Positions 1 through 7,113 of a DNA stretch of 12,523 bases are shown here, one piece after another (the first letter of the stretch is position 1; every line of letters starts with the position of its first letter). This DNA comes from Actinomycetota bacterium (lineage in GTDB: Bacteria; Actinomycetota; Humimicrobiia; Humimicrobiales; Humimicrobiaceae): the NCBI GenBank assembly GCA_018897225.1, contig JAHILC010000134.1, positions 1-12,523 on the forward strand, given 5' to 3'. The notes below the pieces were generated by a model. The model did not search any database. It worked only from the letters and a program-made list of their open reading frames with translations, and was not told where the DNA came from. Made by a program: the position numbers and the translations under genes.

Positions 1-74
1 GAAGACACTCCAACATCTCTATCGTCTGTAAAAGTTACAATAGCTATCTTTGACCTATCTTTTATTATTTTCAT
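1..74 (-). CDS. 5' fragment of a gene, possibly an L-fucose/L-arabinose isomerase-family protein
   Basis: An ATG at 74 opens a frame that stays open to the left edge of the window (24 full codons). It follows the epimerase-like gene by 33 bp, and an AGAGGA ribosome site (about 85-90) lies 10 nt upstream of the ATG, so it is the next gene of the operon. The visible protein starts with a short basic stretch, then a hydrophobic beta strand and the motif VTFTDDRD (residues 13-20). A leading beta strand ending in a TFTD/DGR-like motif resembles the N terminus of L-fucose/L-arabinose isomerase-like proteins, which would fit a sugar operon. That identity is a guess from a very short stretch; the presence of a real gene start is much better supported. 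Confidence 0.6.
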   Translation of the reverse strand, partial: MKIIKDRSKIAIVTFTDDRDVGVS

Positions 75-107
75 TTTTATTATTTCCTCTTTAAATAAAA
101 TAAATTA

Positions 108-1160
108 TTAGGTTACTATACAATTATCATCTATATTATTTACTTTACTATCTCTCTTAAACACCACAACTTTTAACCATGAATTTATAACCTTGCCAGG
201 AGATATTTTTAAGCTTGTCTTATTCTTTATTGCCTCCAGCAATCCCAAACCTGGATAGGAGGACCATGGTTCAATTGCTAAACTGTATGTATTGCTAAAC
301 CACGGATAATTATTGCCACCACCATAAACTAACCATAGGTACAAATACTTAAAAACATCCTTATTAAAAATAAAACCAATTCCCACTTTCTTTTTTAAAT
401 TAGTAATTGAAAACCAATTCTTAAGTAATTTGGTTACATATAATAAATCAGCTACTTTTGCTTCTTTTCTAAGTACTTTTGATAAATTAATATAATTTCC
501 ATTTACACCCGGAAATGATTCTAATGTGCCACTTGCATTAGGCTTCACCATGGGAAAATCTGAAATTGATACACTATTTGATATAATCTCTTTAGATTTA
601 AAATTAATTATGCAATCACTGGATAAAAATGAATCTCCAAAGCAAGGGTGATGACCCCACATAAAATCAATCTCCTCACTGCATGTATTTTTAATACTTT
701 CACTTATATAAATGACTGGAGAATTTGATATAAGTGAAATAGTTTTTTCAATATACAATGGTATTTTCTTTAGTCTTACATAAAATTTAATAGATACTTC
801 CCTGTAACAATCTTCTACTATACTATGGTCCCAGGATAATAATGGAGTTTCTTCGTGCAAACCAAGCGATACTCCCTTATAAACACATGGAGAACCTCCA
901 TTTGGTATAATTTCCTGCCAGCCGCCAATATAGCTTTCTAAAAAATCATACCTATTTATTTCCCCCTCTTTAAGGCTTTTTGGTGAAATCCACATAAAAT
1001 CTATATCCTTTGGCTTATATAATAACTCAATAATATCTGTGCCCTTATCAACTAAAATAGTTAACTTGAGGATTTCATTTTCCATTGCTATAGCTCTTAA
1101 ACCTTTATACCTTATATCATCATTTATCCTACAGCCAGAATTTCTTCTAATCAAAACCAT
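108..1160 (-). CDS. aldose 1-epimerase (galactose mutarotase)-like protein
   Basis: A 350-residue cytoplasmic protein with no signal peptide, matching the length and pattern of the aldose-1-epimerase/galactose-mutarotase fold, which interconverts the alpha and beta anomers of free sugars. Visible landmarks are GLHEE (100-104, His102, resembling the substrate-binding HGE-type segment), WGHHPCFG (168-175, with His170/His171 in the place of the catalytic His-Pro-x-Phe element) and AIEPWSSYPG (295-304, Glu296 a candidate general base). These positions come from motif resemblance, not alignment. The ATG at 1160 is preceded by GGGAG about 10 nt upstream. It lies 43 bp after the dehydrogenase gene and 33 bp before the next gene, so it is co-transcribed. 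The sequence is divergent and may belong to a side branch (DUF4432-like) of the superfamily, so the sugar is not predictable. Confidence 0.7.
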   Translation of the reverse strand: MVLIRRNSGCRINDDIRYKGLRAIAMENEILKLTILVDKGTDIIELLYKPKDIDFMWISPKSLKEGEINRYDFLESYIGGWQEIIPNGGSPCVYKGVSLGLHEETPLLSWDHSIVEDCYREVSIKFYVRLKKIPLYIEKTISLISNSPVIYISESIKNTCSEEIDFMWGHHPCFGDSFLSSDCIINFKSKEIISNSVSISDFPMVKPNASGTLESFPGVNGNYINLSKVLRKEAKVADLLYVTKLLKNWFSITNLKKKVGIGFIFNKDVFKYLYLWLVYGGGNNYPWFSNTYSLAIEPWSSYPGLGLLEAIKNKTSLKISPGKVINSWLKVVVFKRDSKVNNIDDNCIVT

Positions 1161-1203
1161 TAAAAAAATCTCCCTTTTACTTTATATTTATTAGTCTTAT
1201 CAT

Positions 1204-2250
1204 TTAAGTAGTTATATTATATTTTATTCCTTTCTGGGATCCCATTAGTTCCAGTGCTTCTACCAGATTCTCCAAAGGCATATCAGCAGTTACAAATTTA
1301 GCAGCATCTATCTGACCTGTGGTTATTAGTTTAAATGCCTTCTTTACATAATAAGGGCTGTGGTGATACACACCTCTTATAGTAAGTTCCGAATAATGAA
1401 GTAACTTTGTATCTATACTTATTGAAGTACCTGACTGACATCCTCCAAACAAGTTAATAGTAGCCCCTTTTCTACCCATCAGTATTGTCATTTCCCATAC
1501 TTTAGGAGAACCTGATGCTTCTATTGCTACATCAACTCCCTTACCATCTTCGGTTAACTCTTTTACCGCATCTACCTGATCAGATACATTTGTCGCATTT
1601 ATTATATAATCTGCTCCAAAGTCCTTAGCATATCTAAGTCTCTCATCAGATAGATCAGTAGATATTACTACTGCCCCCTTTAGCCTGGCTAGAGCTACAA
1701 ACATTAGTCCTATGGGCCCTGCTCCATTTACTGCAACCATATCACCTGCTTTTATATTAGACTCTTCTATGCCATGAACTGTACAAGACAACGGCTCAGT
1801 TAATGCTGCTTCCTTGTAATCTATATAATCAGGAATCTTATGAGTATTTATAGCTAAAATATTAGATGGTATTTTTATATACTGGGCATAAGCTCCATTG
1901 TTATATACTATATTTTCACACATGGAATATCTTTGAAGCTTACAATAGTAACAGTTAAAGCAAGGGGCAGTATTCATGGCTACCACTCTGTCCCCTACCT
2001 TAAATTTTTCCACTCCTTTGCCTATTTCTACTATATCACCAGCCCATTCATGGCCAAAAACCGAACCCTTTTCAATCATAGTAGGATGCCCTCTTCTATA
2101 TGTCTTAAGATCTGAACCACAAGTTAGGGCACTTCTGATCCTAACCAGAGCCTCTCCATCACAGATTTGTGGTATATCAGTTTCCTCATATCTTACATCT
2201 TCGGGTCCATAGAATAGCTGTGCTTTCATTTTGCGTTGTATTTTTACCAT
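1204..2250 (-). CDS. zinc-dependent medium-chain alcohol/polyol dehydrogenase
   Basis: A 348-residue member of the MDR zinc alcohol-dehydrogenase family (sorbitol, threonine or butanediol dehydrogenase type), which oxidises a secondary alcohol to a ketone with NAD(P). Catalytic zinc ligands are visible as Cys44 (TCGSD), the His67-Glu68 pair (GHEWAG) and Glu152 in TEPLSC. The structural zinc site is complete: Cys97, Cys100, Cys103 and Cys111. The Rossmann motif GAGPIG (176-181) is followed by Asp199 at the end of the second strand, which favours NAD over NADP. The CGSDLKTYRRGHP segment is typical of polyol/sugar dehydrogenases. The ATG at 2250 has only a weak purine tract upstream; the ATG at 2229 (Met8), where family homology begins, is a reasonable alternative. 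It sits 57 bp after the aldolase gene. Oxidation of a sugar alcohol, or of 2,3-butanediol to acetoin for the adjacent complex, would both fit. Confidence 0.88.
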   Translation of the reverse strand: MVKIQRKMKAQLFYGPEDVRYEETDIPQICDGEALVRIRSALTCGSDLKTYRRGHPTMIEKGSVFGHEWAGDIVEIGKGVEKFKVGDRVVAMNTAPCFNCYYCKLQRYSMCENIVYNNGAYAQYIKIPSNILAINTHKIPDYIDYKEAALTEPLSCTVHGIEESNIKAGDMVAVNGAGPIGLMFVALARLKGAVVISTDLSDERLRYAKDFGADYIINATNVSDQVDAVKELTEDGKGVDVAIEASGSPKVWEMTILMGRKGATINLFGGCQSGTSISIDTKLLHYSELTIRGVYHHSPYYVKKAFKLITTGQIDAAKFVTADMPLENLVEALELMGSQKGIKYNITT

Positions 2251-2307
2251 AATACTTACTTTCTAAATTTAATTAAATTCTTTTTATCTTTAATTCACAT
2301 TCAAATA

Positions 2308-3207
2308 TTAAGCTTTCCCCTTGCTTCTAAACAATTTCATCAATCCTTCAATTTCTTTTTGAAGTTCAACTCTTGCAGAGTTAAGTACATCATTATCTAG
2401 GCCAGATCCAACAACTTGATATGGGTTATAATCATCATTAACTTTTACAATTTCACTTTTAAGTGCCTCAAAATATGTCTGCTTTAACACCTTGCCCACA
2501 TTTATTTTCCGTATACCCAACTTAATTGCTTCAACTATATCCACGTCATATACCGAGCTTGCCCCATGCAAAACCAGTGGTACTGGAATGTTTTCTTTGA
2601 GCTTTTCAAGAGAAGAAAAATCCAAGTGAACTTTTTCATCTCCTATTGTATGTACTTGTCCTATATTTACAGCAAAAGAATCAACTCCTGTTTGCTTAAC
2701 AAACGATTTAGCTAAATCAATATTAGTAAAATTAATTTCTTCAGGAATGTTAATTAGACTCTCTCCTAAACCTGACGGTGACATAATCTCTCCCTCTACT
2801 GCTATTGAATTTTTATGTGCTTTATCTACAACCATTTTTACTTGTTTTATTTGCTCTTCAAAACTTAATTCATCATTAGTAAACATTACAAGCCCAAACC
2901 CACAGTCAATAGATTCCATTACAAGGTCAAAGTAGGGTGATTCATTAAATATAGTACAAACAGGTACTGAAAGTTTCTTGCAAGCTTCAGTAGCTAGTGT
3001 TGAATAAAGGCTTAATGTATTTTTTACCACATGCTCATAATCTGGCAAATTAATACCACTAAACCCAATAATTACTGGTGATTTCATTGCTTCTGCTGCA
3101 TCACATACAGCAAGCAGGGATTCCAGGTTCCAGCTTTCAAAATAACCCACTGCATACTGGTGATTTTCTGCATCATCCATAAGTTTTTTAAATGGTACAA
3201 AAGGCAT
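2308..3207 (-). CDS. class II (ketose-bisphosphate) aldolase family protein with altered active site
   Basis: A 299-residue protein with the overall pattern of class II fructose/tagatose-bisphosphate aldolases (FbaA/GatY/KbaY type): the N-terminal AVGYFESWNLES (19-30), GFxxVM-like segment (103-108), SFEEQI (115-120), VEGE (137-140), VHTIGDEKVHLDF (185-197), LHGASS (213-218) and KINVG (234-238). Family members use zinc to cleave ketose phosphates into dihydroxyacetone phosphate and an aldehyde. The hallmark HLDHG segment is replaced by IFNES (86-90), so the catalytic Asp becomes Asn88 and the zinc ligand His becomes Glu89. The other expected metal ligands, a Glu in 138-140, His186 and His214, are retained. 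The ATG at 3207 has AAGGAG upstream and follows E1-beta by 47 bp. It may act on an unusual substrate, use a different metal geometry, or not be an aldolase. Confidence 0.78.
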   Translation of the reverse strand: MPFVPFKKLMDDAENHQYAVGYFESWNLESLLAVCDAAEAMKSPVIIGFSGINLPDYEHVVKNTLSLYSTLATEACKKLSVPVCTIFNESPYFDLVMESIDCGFGLVMFTNDELSFEEQIKQVKMVVDKAHKNSIAVEGEIMSPSGLGESLINIPEEINFTNIDLAKSFVKQTGVDSFAVNIGQVHTIGDEKVHLDFSSLEKLKENIPVPLVLHGASSVYDVDIVEAIKLGIRKINVGKVLKQTYFEALKSEIVKVNDDYNPYQVVGSGLDNDVLNSARVELQKEIEGLMKLFRSKGKA

Positions 3208-3254
3208 ATCTTTTTCTCCTTATCATTTCTATAATATTTACATTATTACTGTTT

Positions 3255-4271
3255 TTAACTTTCTGCCAATAAATTTCTAATTTTATCTGCAATCCTTTCA
3301 GGTTGCGGGACGTAGAATTTTTCCATTACTGGAGAGAACGGTGCAGGAGTATTTGGAGCAGCAATCCGGGTAATAGGTGAAAGTAAATAATCTGAAATAC
3401 TTTCAGATATCTGTGCACTTATTTCAGCTCCAATTCCTCCTTGTTTTGGTGATTCTTCAACTATTACAACTCTTCCAGTCTTCTTTACCGAATTTAAAAT
3501 TAAATCCATATCAAGAGGCCATAAAGTGCGAGGGTCTATTACTTCACAGGATATGCCTTCTTTCTTTAAAATATCAGCTGCCTGCAGGCTATAATGCATC
3601 ATTAAAAGGCTTCCAATAATAGTAATATCTTCCCCTTCTCTTCGCACTACTCCTCTTCCAATAGGTACAGTATAATCTCCTTCAGGGATTTCTGATGATG
3701 CATCAACTCCTCCAGTTTCTGACCTTGCCCCTTTGGATCCGTAAAGTAATTTATGTTCAAAAATAAGTACCGGGTCATCGTCTCTAACTGCAGCTTTAAG
3801 CAGTCCATATGCATCATAAGCTGTAGAAGGAGCAACTATTTTTATACCAGGACAGGATATAAAATAAGGCTCAAGACACTGAGCATGTTGAGCACCTCTT
3901 CCAGTAACTCCAACCGGTGCACGCATAACTACCGGGACTTTTAATTTACCACCTGACATATACCGAAGTTTTGCTATTTGATTTATTATCTGATCCATTG
4001 CACATAGCAGGAAATCTCCATACTGAACATCTGCTATGGGACGCATCCCCATTATAGCAGCGCCACAGGCAGCACCAAATATTCCATTCTCTGAAATAGG
4101 AGTATCAATGATCCTATCCCTAAAATCCTTTTCCAGACCCAGAGTAACAGTAAATGCTCCTCCAAACCCACCAGATATACCAATATCTTCTCCAATACAA
4201 AAGACAGTCTCATCTCTTTGCATTTCCTCCCTAATTGCTTTACGTAATGCCTCTGCTATAGTTAACTTCAT
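3255..4271 (-). CDS. 2-oxoacid/acetoin dehydrogenase E1 component, beta subunit
   Basis: A 338-residue transketolase-type beta subunit of a TPP-dependent E1 (pyruvate/branched-chain 2-oxoacid or acetoin dehydrogenase; AcoB/PdhB family). It shows the family landmarks GEDIGISGGFGG (28-38), DTPISENGIFG (56-66) with the conserved Glu61 that activates the TPP aminopyrimidine, GMRPIADVQYGDF (75-87), RGAQHAQCLEP (125-135) and the C-terminal transketolase domain with IDPRTLWPLD (245-254) and EESPKQGGIG (272-281). Length is normal. Its ATG overlaps the TGA of E1-alpha (ATGA, 4268-4271), and its ribosome site GGAGG lies within the last codons of that gene, a hallmark of coupled translation for a 1:1 heterodimer. 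Sequence alone does not separate pyruvate from acetoin or another 2-oxo substrate. Confidence 0.93.
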   Translation of the reverse strand: MKLTIAEALRKAIREEMQRDETVFCIGEDIGISGGFGGAFTVTLGLEKDFRDRIIDTPISENGIFGAACGAAIMGMRPIADVQYGDFLLCAMDQIINQIAKLRYMSGGKLKVPVVMRAPVGVTGRGAQHAQCLEPYFISCPGIKIVAPSTAYDAYGLLKAAVRDDDPVLIFEHKLLYGSKGARSETGGVDASSEIPEGDYTVPIGRGVVRREGEDITIIGSLLMMHYSLQAADILKKEGISCEVIDPRTLWPLDMDLILNSVKKTGRVVIVEESPKQGGIGAEISAQISESISDYLLSPITRIAAPNTPAPFSPVMEKFYVPQPERIADKIRNLLAES

Positions 4272-5266
4272 CTTGGTACCTCCATATTTACGTAAAAATC
4301 GCTATAAGTATCTTCAGGTTTTGGTTCAGGACCATTTTGGGCAAACTCAATAGCTTCCTCTATCTTTTTATCAATTTTATCTTTCAATTCTTTTATTCCA
4401 CTCTTATCTATTATTTTTTCTTCCAGTAAAACTCTTTCAAAATTTAATATTGGGTCTTTTTTCTTCCAGCTCTGTTTTTCTTCCTTAGGTATATAATTTG
4501 AAGGATCTCTTCTTGAGTGACCACAATATCTAAAAGTTTTTAGTTCTAAAAGAGTTGGACCCTTTCCAGACCTTGCATCACCTACCACTTTACTTGCTTT
4601 ATCATATACATCCAGTACATCCATTCCATCAGCAATCATTCCCTGCATACCATAGGATGATGCTCTATCTGCAATATTTTCAATTTTTAGCACCTTTTTT
4701 ATACTGGTAGATGCTCCATAGAGATTATTTTCACATACAAATACTGCAGGAACCTCATAAACGGAAGCCATATTTAATGCTTCATGAAAAGCCCCTTCAT
4801 TAGAGGCTCCATCACCAAAAAAGCTTACTGCAACTCTATCCTCTCCTTTTAACTTAAATGCTAGAGCCATACCCATCACTACAGGAATATTTCCTCCTAC
4901 TATAGCAATAGCTGGAAGCATTCCTTTTTTTATATCTCCAATATGCATTGAACCACCTTTACCCTTACAGCACCCAGTTGTTTTACCATACAACTCAGCC
5001 ATTATCTCTCTTGAAGGTATTCCTCTGGCAATTGCATGCCCGTGAGGCCTGTGAGTAGAACCAATAATATCACCTTCCTTAAGAGCAGAACATACTCCAA
5101 CCGCACATGCCTCCATCCCTATATATTGATGGATGGTGCCTGGCATCTTTCCTTCTAAAAAAAGAAATTGTATCTTCTCTTCAAATGTTCTAATCTCAAA
5201 CATTCTCTCAAACATGTCTGTAAGTTTTTTATTACCTAACTTCTTCAGTAAATCTTGCCTTGTCAT
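4268..5266 (-). CDS. 2-oxoacid/acetoin dehydrogenase E1 component, alpha subunit
   Basis: A 332-residue TPP-binding E1-alpha subunit. It carries the thiamine-diphosphate motif beginning GDGASNEGAFHEA (151-163) and ending with the paired Asn180-Asn181 (CENNLYG). Other family signatures are GTIHQYIGMEA (43-53), THRPHGHAIARG (71-82), KTTGCCKGKGGSMH (95-108) and YCGHSRRDPSNY (247-258). The TTGCCKGKGGSMH and GHSRRDP segments look like the AcoA (acetoin dehydrogenase) branch as much as PdhA. With E1-beta it decarboxylates a 2-oxo acid (or cleaves acetoin) and passes the acyl group to lipoyl-E2. The ATG at 5266 is 4 bp after the E2 stop, and its ribosome site (GAGGAGG) is encoded by the terminal Glu codons of E2, implying coupled translation. 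Confidence 0.93.
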   Translation of the reverse strand: MTRQDLLKKLGNKKLTDMFERMFEIRTFEEKIQFLFLEGKMPGTIHQYIGMEACAVGVCSALKEGDIIGSTHRPHGHAIARGIPSREIMAELYGKTTGCCKGKGGSMHIGDIKKGMLPAIAIVGGNIPVVMGMALAFKLKGEDRVAVSFFGDGASNEGAFHEALNMASVYEVPAVFVCENNLYGASTSIKKVLKIENIADRASSYGMQGMIADGMDVLDVYDKASKVVGDARSGKGPTLLELKTFRYCGHSRRDPSNYIPKEEKQSWKKKDPILNFERVLLEEKIIDKSGIKELKDKIDKKIEEAIEFAQNGPEPKPEDTYSDFYVNMEVPR

Positions 5267-5270
5267 TTTT

Positions 5271-6485
5271 CTATATTTCCTCCTCTAATATCTTCTTTAC
5301 TTCTTCCAGAAAAGCAGCAGCTTGTGCCCCATTTGCTATTCTATGATCAAAACTACCAGAGACTGTAAAAGCATTTTTTATACTCATTTTATTATCATCT
5401 TCAATTCTTAATATTTTATTTATCCTTCCGATGGCTAGAAGCACTGCTTGAGGGAAATTTATAATTCCGTAAAATTCATCAATAGGATAAGCTCCCAGGT
5501 TACTTATGGTAAAAGTGCCGCCTGAAATATCCTGCCTTTCTAATTTTTTATTTTGAGTTTTTGAGATAAGCCATTTTACTTCAGCATCAATTTCTGATAT
5601 TTCTTTTTTGTCCGCATCATGTATTACTGGAACATAAAGCTCATCTTCTTCCGCTACTGCAAAACCAATATTAATATTCCTATAAAAATAGATCTTATTG
5701 TCTTTAAAATATCCATTTAGTCTTGGAAATTTTTTAAGCGCTCTTGCCGCAGCATAGATAAAATAGGAATACATAGATATAGCTCTGCCTGTTTTTTCTT
5801 TAATCTTTTCTCTTTTCATAACTAAATTATCTGCAATGACTGTAGATTTTAAATAATAATGAGGTATACTACTTTTGCTTTTAGAAAGGTTTATTGATAC
5901 TGCCTGCTGATTGGGTGTAAGAATATATACTTCTTCTTTTTCCTTTAATTCCATATCTTTTTTTTCTTCTATTAGCGGTCTGCTTTTAAACAATTGTAAA
6001 TATTTCGCTAAATCACTTTTGGTAATAATTCCTCTGGGACCAGTACCTTTAACTTTTCTAAGATCAATATTTTTTTTAATAGCTATGTTCTTTACTAACT
6101 TTGTAGCTCTAATATTAGATGATAATTCATTTAAAGTTTTAGCTTTATTTAAATCCTTATTAGATGGCTTAGGTTTCCTCTCCCGTCCGGTAACATATTG
6201 ATCTTCTTTTTTATCTTCTATTTCTATCTTTGGTTCCACTTTCTCGTCAGGGTCTCCTAAGACAGCTATTATTGACCCGGCAGTTATTATACTGTCTGGC
6301 TCTACATTGAGTTTAAGCACTGTTCCCTCTGCAAAGCTTTCTACATCCATGGTAGTTTTATCTGTCTCTACTTCGCATAAAAGATCGCCTTTCTTTACCT
6401 TCTGCCCTTTTTTTATATACCACTTAAGCAGTTTTACTTCATCTGTTGTCTGGCCTAAATTTGGCATCTTTATTTCTGTAGTCAT
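5271..6485 (-). CDS. dihydrolipoamide acyltransferase (E2) of the 2-oxoacid/acetoin dehydrogenase complex
   Basis: A 404-residue E2 with the classical three-part layout: an N-terminal lipoyl domain (about 1-78) with the lipoylated Lys43 in ETDKTT; a peripheral-subunit-binding domain (about 124-165: RATKLV, GTGPRGIITKSDL) that would dock E1 and E3; and a C-terminal acyltransferase core (about 190-404) with SGGTFTISNLG (321-331) and the active-site region SFDHRIANGAQAAAFL (378-393). Charged linkers (79-115 and 166-188) separate the domains. It transfers the acyl group from E1-bound TPP via lipoate to CoA and forms the core of the complex. The catalytic His381 is present, but the Asp of the usual HRxxDG is Asn385. 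The ATG at 6485 has GGGAG 10 nt upstream. The gene precedes both E1 genes, which is not the usual order, and no E3 gene is in the window. Confidence 0.93.
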   Translation of the reverse strand: MTTEIKMPNLGQTTDEVKLLKWYIKKGQKVKKGDLLCEVETDKTTMDVESFAEGTVLKLNVEPDSIITAGSIIAVLGDPDEKVEPKIEIEDKKEDQYVTGRERKPKPSNKDLNKAKTLNELSSNIRATKLVKNIAIKKNIDLRKVKGTGPRGIITKSDLAKYLQLFKSRPLIEEKKDMELKEKEEVYILTPNQQAVSINLSKSKSSIPHYYLKSTVIADNLVMKREKIKEKTGRAISMYSYFIYAAARALKKFPRLNGYFKDNKIYFYRNINIGFAVAEEDELYVPVIHDADKKEISEIDAEVKWLISKTQNKKLERQDISGGTFTISNLGAYPIDEFYGIINFPQAVLLAIGRINKILRIEDDNKMSIKNAFTVSGSFDHRIANGAQAAAFLEEVKKILEEEI

Positions 6486-6514
6486 CTAACTTACTCCCAT
6501 TCTAATAATCATTT

Positions 6515-7057
6515 CTAAAAGTTATCCACTGCTATTCTTTCTATTTTCTTATCATAAAAAATATCTCCTGCATCATAGCTGTGGGTTGAAAATTCAGACA
6601 GCACCGCTCCTTTTTCTCCTCCTTGAAACCAGTGCCATGTATTTGGTTTTAACGTATACTGATCACCAGGCTTTAGTATAATTTCATTAAAAACATTGAA
6701 TCTATCTTTATAATCTTTGGGAATTTTAGCTTTAATATTTTCAGTTTCGAGTCCAGAAACATACAGATATACTTCACCCCACCTGCATCTAAATGTTTCT
6801 TCTTTGCCAGAATTACCCTTTATACCAGGATGAATATGTTGAGGACAAATCTGGTAAGATTTAAGAGCTAATTCCTTGGCACAAACTCTTTCTGTATTTA
6901 CATAGATTATTACACCAAGGCCTATATTATAAAAATCTCCGAGACCAAAATCGGTTAACTCCATAGTCTTAAACTCTCTTTCAGTAAAGATAATTTTTGA
7001 ATTTTTATAAATTCTAATAATATCTTTCCTTGCTTTTTCTAGTTTATTTGCATCCAT
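6515..7057 (-). CDS. D-lyxose ketol-isomerase family cupin
   Basis: A cytoplasmic cupin of 180 residues counted from the ATG at 7057. That start is preferred because AAGGA (7063-7067) lies 6 nt upstream; the open frame extends to 7105, but the extra 16 residues are low-complexity Lys/Phe/Ile-rich and lack a ribosome site. The pattern matches the D-lyxose isomerase family (bacterial YdaE and sigma-B-associated homologues), metal-dependent enzymes that interconvert D-lyxose/D-xylulose and D-mannose/D-fructose. Likely metal ligands are His74 and His76 (CPQHIHPG), Glu87 (GKEETF) and His142 (NTWHWFQGG). The cupin core holds WGEVYLYV (93-100) and KPGDQYTLKP (129-138), followed by FSTHSYDAGD (156-165). 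It lies 56 bp after the UroD-like gene and 29 bp before E2. The family call is firm; the physiological sugar is an inference. Confidence 0.87.
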   Translation of the reverse strand: MDANKLEKARKDIIRIYKNSKIIFTEREFKTMELTDFGLGDFYNIGLGVIIYVNTERVCAKELALKSYQICPQHIHPGIKGNSGKEETFRCRWGEVYLYVSGLETENIKAKIPKDYKDRFNVFNEIILKPGDQYTLKPNTWHWFQGGEKGAVLSEFSTHSYDAGDIFYDKKIERIAVDNF

Positions 7058-7062
7058 AAATT

Positions 7063-7067
7063 TCCTT
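7063..7067 (-). promoter_or_regulatory. ribosome binding site that fixes the isomerase start
   Basis: AAGGA (reading the minus strand, inside AAGAAGGAAA) lies 6 nt before the ATG at 7057. It favours that codon over the in-frame upstream start at 7105. Confidence 0.7.
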
Positions 7068-7113
7068 CTTATTTTTTTGTTTAAAAAATAAAAATTTATA
7101 GCCAATTTTTATT

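Noticed and set aside
3647..3835. Minus-strand open frame inside E1-beta in another frame
   Set aside because: It is fully contained in a well-conserved gene and has no recognisable protein pattern.
4036..4353. Plus-strand open frame of 105 codons
   Set aside because: It lies antisense to E1-beta/E1-alpha, crosses their junction, has no family resemblance and lacks a convincing ribosome site; it is a shadow of strongly conserved coding DNA.
5911..6201. Plus-strand hydrophobic open frame of 96 codons
   Set aside because: It is antisense to the E2 linker and subunit-binding domain; the hydrophobic look comes from reading Lys/Glu codons on the opposite strand.
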